Below, piece after piece: positions 61,146-64,000 of a DNA stretch of 64,000 nucleotides; positions within the stretch are counted from its first letter, which is position 1; each line of letters begins with the position of its first letter. This DNA comes from a bacterium (lineage in GTDB: Bacteria; Electryoneota; RPQS01), in contig DASXUQ010000005.1 in assembly GCA_036504735.1 (NCBI GenBank), positions 341,377-405,376 of the forward strand, given 5' to 3'. The notes beneath the pieces are model-generated. The model was not told where the DNA came from, made no database searches, and saw nothing but the letters and a program-made list of their open reading frames with translations. The position numbers were made by a program, and so were the translations under genes.

Positions 61146-62327
61146 CTATCGTATAGTGATCAGCTCGAGGCGCGGCGAGTGTGCGTCGCCGACAACGAGC
61201 TGGTTGGACGTCACGTCAAGACCGAACGCCGAAATGGATGTATCGGGAATGGTGCGTGTGCGGAACGGGCTGACCACGGGCCGCAAACTGTTCAAACTGT
61301 ACTGCCCGATTCCCACGTCTGCGCCGTCCTTTTCGAGAAGAAACACTGAAAAAACCGGCTCCGCCGGATCTACCTGTATGTCCACGCCCCGGAAGGCGCG
61401 ATAGTTCCACGGCATACCCGTCACCGTGCCCACATTCACGCTATCATAATCCGAGCCGAACCGCGCCAGGTATCCCGCGCCGTTATTGCGCGCCGCAAAC
61501 ACATTCTTGCCCTGCGCGCCGATCATGCTCTCCGCCCGCAGGCTGGCCACGCCCCCGCCCACCGTGCTCAGCCGCGCAGTCCCGGCCAGGCCGGGGAAGG
61601 AATGCGGGGTCTGACGGTTCAGATGCCCCCACACACTGCTATCGATCACCGAGATGTAATCGTCGCCGAGATTCGCCACCATCAGCTTCCGCGTCGAACC
61701 GTCGAACACCATTCGCGACGGCTGATCGAAGATCCCGCTCACCAGCCCATTATCAAATACAAACGGCGCCTGTCCGTCGTTATCCGCATCCACCAGCGTC
61801 TTGGTCGTCAGCGAAATTTTGTAAACGCCGTCGCTGCTTCCGCCGCCGGAGTGCGAATAATACACAGAGCCGCCCGCCGAGTCCACCGCCAGATACCCGT
61901 GCGCACCGCCTGCCGTCGCCGTGATGACGCGCGCTTCCAGCACCAGGTTGGGCAGACTGAGAAACTGCACGGCATAGCCCGTGCCGCCCATCATCGCGCC
62001 CGCCACGCAGGCTTCGTCATTCGGCAGGAACTCAATATCGTAAGCATCGTGATAGTCGAGAATCCGCGTCGCCAGCACGCTGCGCCGCTGCAAGTCGACC
62101 AATTGCACCGCCGGACCGCGCGAGGATGTGCTGTCATGCAGCAGCAGTGCCCAATGCCGCGACGGACTGATCTTAATCGCCACCGGGTTGTCATAGGTCA
62201 GCCCGATCACTTCCGCCCGCGGACCGGGATTGGTCAGTTTGTCCTCATCACTGCTGCATCCCATCAGGAGCCCGATCAGCAGCAGGGCCAAGCCTGCGAT
62301 CACAAAGCGAAGCCAGTTTGCCTGCAT
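61146..62327 (-). CDS. Secreted lipoprotein with beta-propeller-like body
   Basis: A 393-residue protein starting with a lipoprotein signal (LALLLIGLLMGC, Cys about residue 24). The body reads as beta-strands with repeats such as VQLVDLQRRSVLATRIL, SVYYSHSGGG, LMVANLGDDYISVIDSS, which fits a seven-bladed YVTN/NHL-type propeller. No catalytic motif. It lies 8 bases downstream of the EEP-fold gene and 12 before der; it may belong to the secreted-protein group at this end of the window. Confidence 0.82.
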   Translation of the reverse strand: MQANWLRFVIAGLALLLIGLLMGCSSDEDKLTNPGPRAEVIGLTYDNPVAIKISPSRHWALLLHDSTSSRGPAVQLVDLQRRSVLATRILDYHDAYDIEFLPNDEACVAGAMMGGTGYAVQFLSLPNLVLEARVITATAGGAHGYLAVDSAGGSVYYSHSGGGSSDGVYKISLTTKTLVDADNDGQAPFVFDNGLVSGIFDQPSRMVFDGSTRKLMVANLGDDYISVIDSSVWGHLNRQTPHSFPGLAGTARLSTVGGGVASLRAESMIGAQGKNVFAARNNGAGYLARFGSDYDSVNVGTVTGMPWNYRAFRGVDIQVDPAEPVFSVFLLEKDGADVGIGQYSLNSLRPVVSPFRTRTIPDTSISAFGLDVTSNQLVVGDAHSPRLELITIR

Positions 62328-62334
62328 ATCTTCC

Positions 62335-63606
62335 CTACCTCACATAAGAAACGCGCTGCACGCTGGAAGCGGCAGGCGTGTGCCATTGAACAAAATAGGT
62401 GCCCGTACCATACGCGGAAAAGTCAACCTGCAACGGACGGAGCGCCACGCCGTCGCCGCGAAAACTCCGCTCATACACCGGACGGCCCAAAAGATCGTAG
62501 ATCGTCAAGGCTGCCGCGCCACTCACCGGCGGCAGCTCAATCGACAGCACCGAATTGAACGGATTCGGATAACAGACGACCAGCCCCATCTCTCGCGGAA
62601 CCGCCGGACGCATCGCAATCGCCGTCGGCTCGCTGCGCAGCACCATGTCCACCACCACCGGAAGATGGTCCGATTGGTGATGCAGCGCATACGCCACGCT
62701 GTCCGGAACCGAGTGGTTCGTCCCGTCATCGATGGACTGATTGAAATGCTGCCCGTCATTTCCAAAGGAATGATAGGTCCCCGGAATCACATGGCTTCCC
62801 ACCGTATCCATCAGCGCCGCCGAAACCAGAATAAAATCAAACCGGTCATCCAGACCGCCGGACGCCCCGCCATCGCTCTCGCTCCCCGTGCGCGTAGACT
62901 GCGTATGAATACCCGCAAAACTCCCGTTGTTGTTCCAGTCGCCGGGCCGGTTGATCGGATCGAAAAACTGTCCATTGGCGTTCGTGCCGGGCGTGATCAT
63001 CGTCTGGTAGGCCGGCTCGGTCGACGTGTACAGGTTGAAATCTCCGCAAATGAAGAAATTCGTCCCCGCCGGAAAAAGATTCGTCGCCTTGCGCGCCGAA
63101 TCCGCCTCCTGCCTCCGCTCTTCCTCGTAGCCCTGCGATGCTTTTAAATGCGTCACCAGCGCGTGCAGCCGAACCGACGTGTCCCCCACCGCCGGCCGCA
63201 GCACGAATTCGTTGATGTTGCGCGGTTCCGCGCGGATCGCCCGCTGCGACACCAGCGCCAGCTTCGACATCCGGTAGAAACACACCTGATTCAGCGAACC
63301 GTTGTACATAAAGCTCGCCGTCGTCCAATCCGTGTCGATCTGCGCAAATACCTGCGCCAGCATCAGGTCCATCGCCTGCTCGTTGCCCATCTCTTCCACC
63401 AGCACCAGGTCCGGATGAATCGCCCGCATCACGGTCCGGAAATACGGGATCCGCGTCGTCGCCGACTGGCCCGAAAAATCCAGCGCATTCTGCGTCACCA
63501 CCCGCAGCGTGTCGGCCAATCCGGTCTGCGCAGCCAGCAGGACTCCCGCCGCGCACAACATCACACACATCGAAGAGCGCAAGGCACGTCTAACAACAGT
63601 CATCAC
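62335..63606 (-). CDS. Secreted endonuclease/exonuclease/phosphatase-fold protein with type IX sorting domain
   Basis: A 423-residue protein with signal peptide (to LADTLR), an EEP domain and a C-terminal sorting domain starting VCYPNPFNSVLS. EEP residues seen are the Asn in VTQNALDF, Glu in LVLVEEMGNE, Asp/Asn in FFICGDFNLYT and the final SDHLPVVVD histidine. It could be a nuclease, a phosphodiesterase or a phospholipase C-like enzyme; the substrate is unknown. Confidence 0.9.
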   Translation of the reverse strand: MMTVVRRALRSSMCVMLCAAGVLLAAQTGLADTLRVVTQNALDFSGQSATTRIPYFRTVMRAIHPDLVLVEEMGNEQAMDLMLAQVFAQIDTDWTTASFMYNGSLNQVCFYRMSKLALVSQRAIRAEPRNINEFVLRPAVGDTSVRLHALVTHLKASQGYEEERRQEADSARKATNLFPAGTNFFICGDFNLYTSTEPAYQTMITPGTNANGQFFDPINRPGDWNNNGSFAGIHTQSTRTGSESDGGASGGLDDRFDFILVSAALMDTVGSHVIPGTYHSFGNDGQHFNQSIDDGTNHSVPDSVAYALHHQSDHLPVVVDMVLRSEPTAIAMRPAVPREMGLVVCYPNPFNSVLSIELPPVSGAAALTIYDLLGRPVYERSFRGDGVALRPLQVDFSAYGTGTYFVQWHTPAASSVQRVSYVR

Positions 63607-63613
63607 ATCATCC

Positions 63614-64000
63614 TTATCGAAGTAACAGAGCTTTGGTGATGCGGGTCTGACCCGCCGCCGTCAATTGAACAAAGTACGTGCCGGACGCTGCTCCCTGGGC
63701 CGGCCACTGAATGCGCCCGCGCCCCGCCGGCTGAAAACCGCTAAGCAGCGTCGCCACTCGCCGCCCCGTAATATCGAACACCGTTAACTGGGCACGCCCC
63801 GCCGCCGGAATATCATAATCGATTGTCGTCAGGGCATTGAATGGATTCGGATACAACGATACCGTCAGATACGAGGACGGCACCCCGCGCGGCGTCTCCC
63901 CTGCGGCAAGCTGCGTCAGATCCAGCGTGTACATCGAGCGGCCGTAGGTTGCCGCCACCAGTTGGTGCGACGGCGTATGCAACACCAGTTGCATCACCGG
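63614..64000 (-). CDS. C-terminal end of a secreted protein with type IX sorting domain (5' end outside window)
   Basis: Partial. The frame is open at the window edge. The visible 128 residues contain ATYGRSMYTLDL, the usual last blade of sortilin/BNR-propeller exoproteins, then VSLYPNPFNALTTIDYDIP and the standard sorting domain ending in KALLLR. Upstream domains cannot be seen. It is followed after 7 bases by the EEP-fold gene. Confidence 0.85.
   Translation of the reverse strand, partial: PVMQLVLHTPSHQLVAATYGRSMYTLDLTQLAAGETPRGVPSSYLTVSLYPNPFNALTTIDYDIPAAGRAQLTVFDITGRRVATLLSGFQPAGRGRIQWPAQGAASGTYFVQLTAAGQTRITKALLLR

Overview
The window reads as chromosomal DNA of a free-living, Gram-negative bacterium of the FCB (Fibrobacteres-Chlorobi-Bacteroidetes) assemblage, probably a candidate phylum. 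Five secreted proteins end in the YPNPFN-type C-terminal sorting domain used by type IX secretion, a PorV/PorQ-like outer-membrane protein is present, and proteins carry signal peptides or a lipobox. The DNA is GC-rich by eye, densely coded and almost entirely on the minus strand. No rRNA, prophage, transposase, integrase or CRISPR array was found. The exact lineage cannot be fixed from sequence alone.

Layout. 1-8.4 kb (minus): housekeeping operon tilS-hpt-ftsH-PEGA protein-folE-folP-rimI-accD-surE, preceded by a zinc-ribbon methyltransferase. 8.45-9.75 kb: tRNA-Met and, on plus, a sugar-nucleotide epimerase, each with a clear -35/-10 promoter. 9.9-19.7 kb (minus): pheS, an unrelated 367-codon gene, pheT, a coiled-coil gene, zapA, a structured RNA that is a 6S RNA candidate, rny, ymdB and an amidohydrolase. 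19.8-23.8 kb (minus): a five-gene tRNA cluster (Ala, Gly, Cys, Leu, Val) running into thrS-infC-rpmI-rplT; infC appears to start at ATC. 24-27.3 kb: a Cys-rich secreted protein, a double GNAT protein, a cupredoxin with a sorting domain and a pilin-like protein. 27.5-34.2 kb: alpha-glucan phosphorylase and a large secreted subtilisin. 34.3-40.2 kb (minus): complex II genes sdhC-sdhA-sdhB followed by yjbQ, a YpdA-like reductase, an O-methyltransferase and a Rieske protein. 40.4-44.1 kb: HIT hydrolase, divergent EF-G paralogue and a glycosyltransferase. 44.5-47.4 kb (plus): Rrf2 regulator with cytochrome bd genes cydAB. 47.8-50.5 kb (minus): ECF sigma factor, membrane anti-sigma candidate, Spy-like periplasmic protein and PorV/PorQ-like protein. 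50.7-57.3 kb: secreted BNR-type protein, two polytopic membrane proteins and a metalloprotease-like protein. 57.3-64 kb: priA, der, a lipoprotein, an EEP-fold secreted hydrolase and the 3' end of another type IX cargo gene.

The most unusual signal is not a gene. Short degenerate tandem arrays with 7- or 8-base periods recur across the window. Three of the four spacers in the tRNA cluster each hold a facing (inverted) pair of 7-mer arrays. The same families sit at gene 3' ends and, with a G-rich palindromic element, inside one membrane-protein gene, where they are translated in frame. The element also lies upstream of sdhC. The pheS/pheT insertion, the ATC start of infC, the 6S RNA candidate and a CydA with an altered quinone-loop residue are the other points worth a second look.
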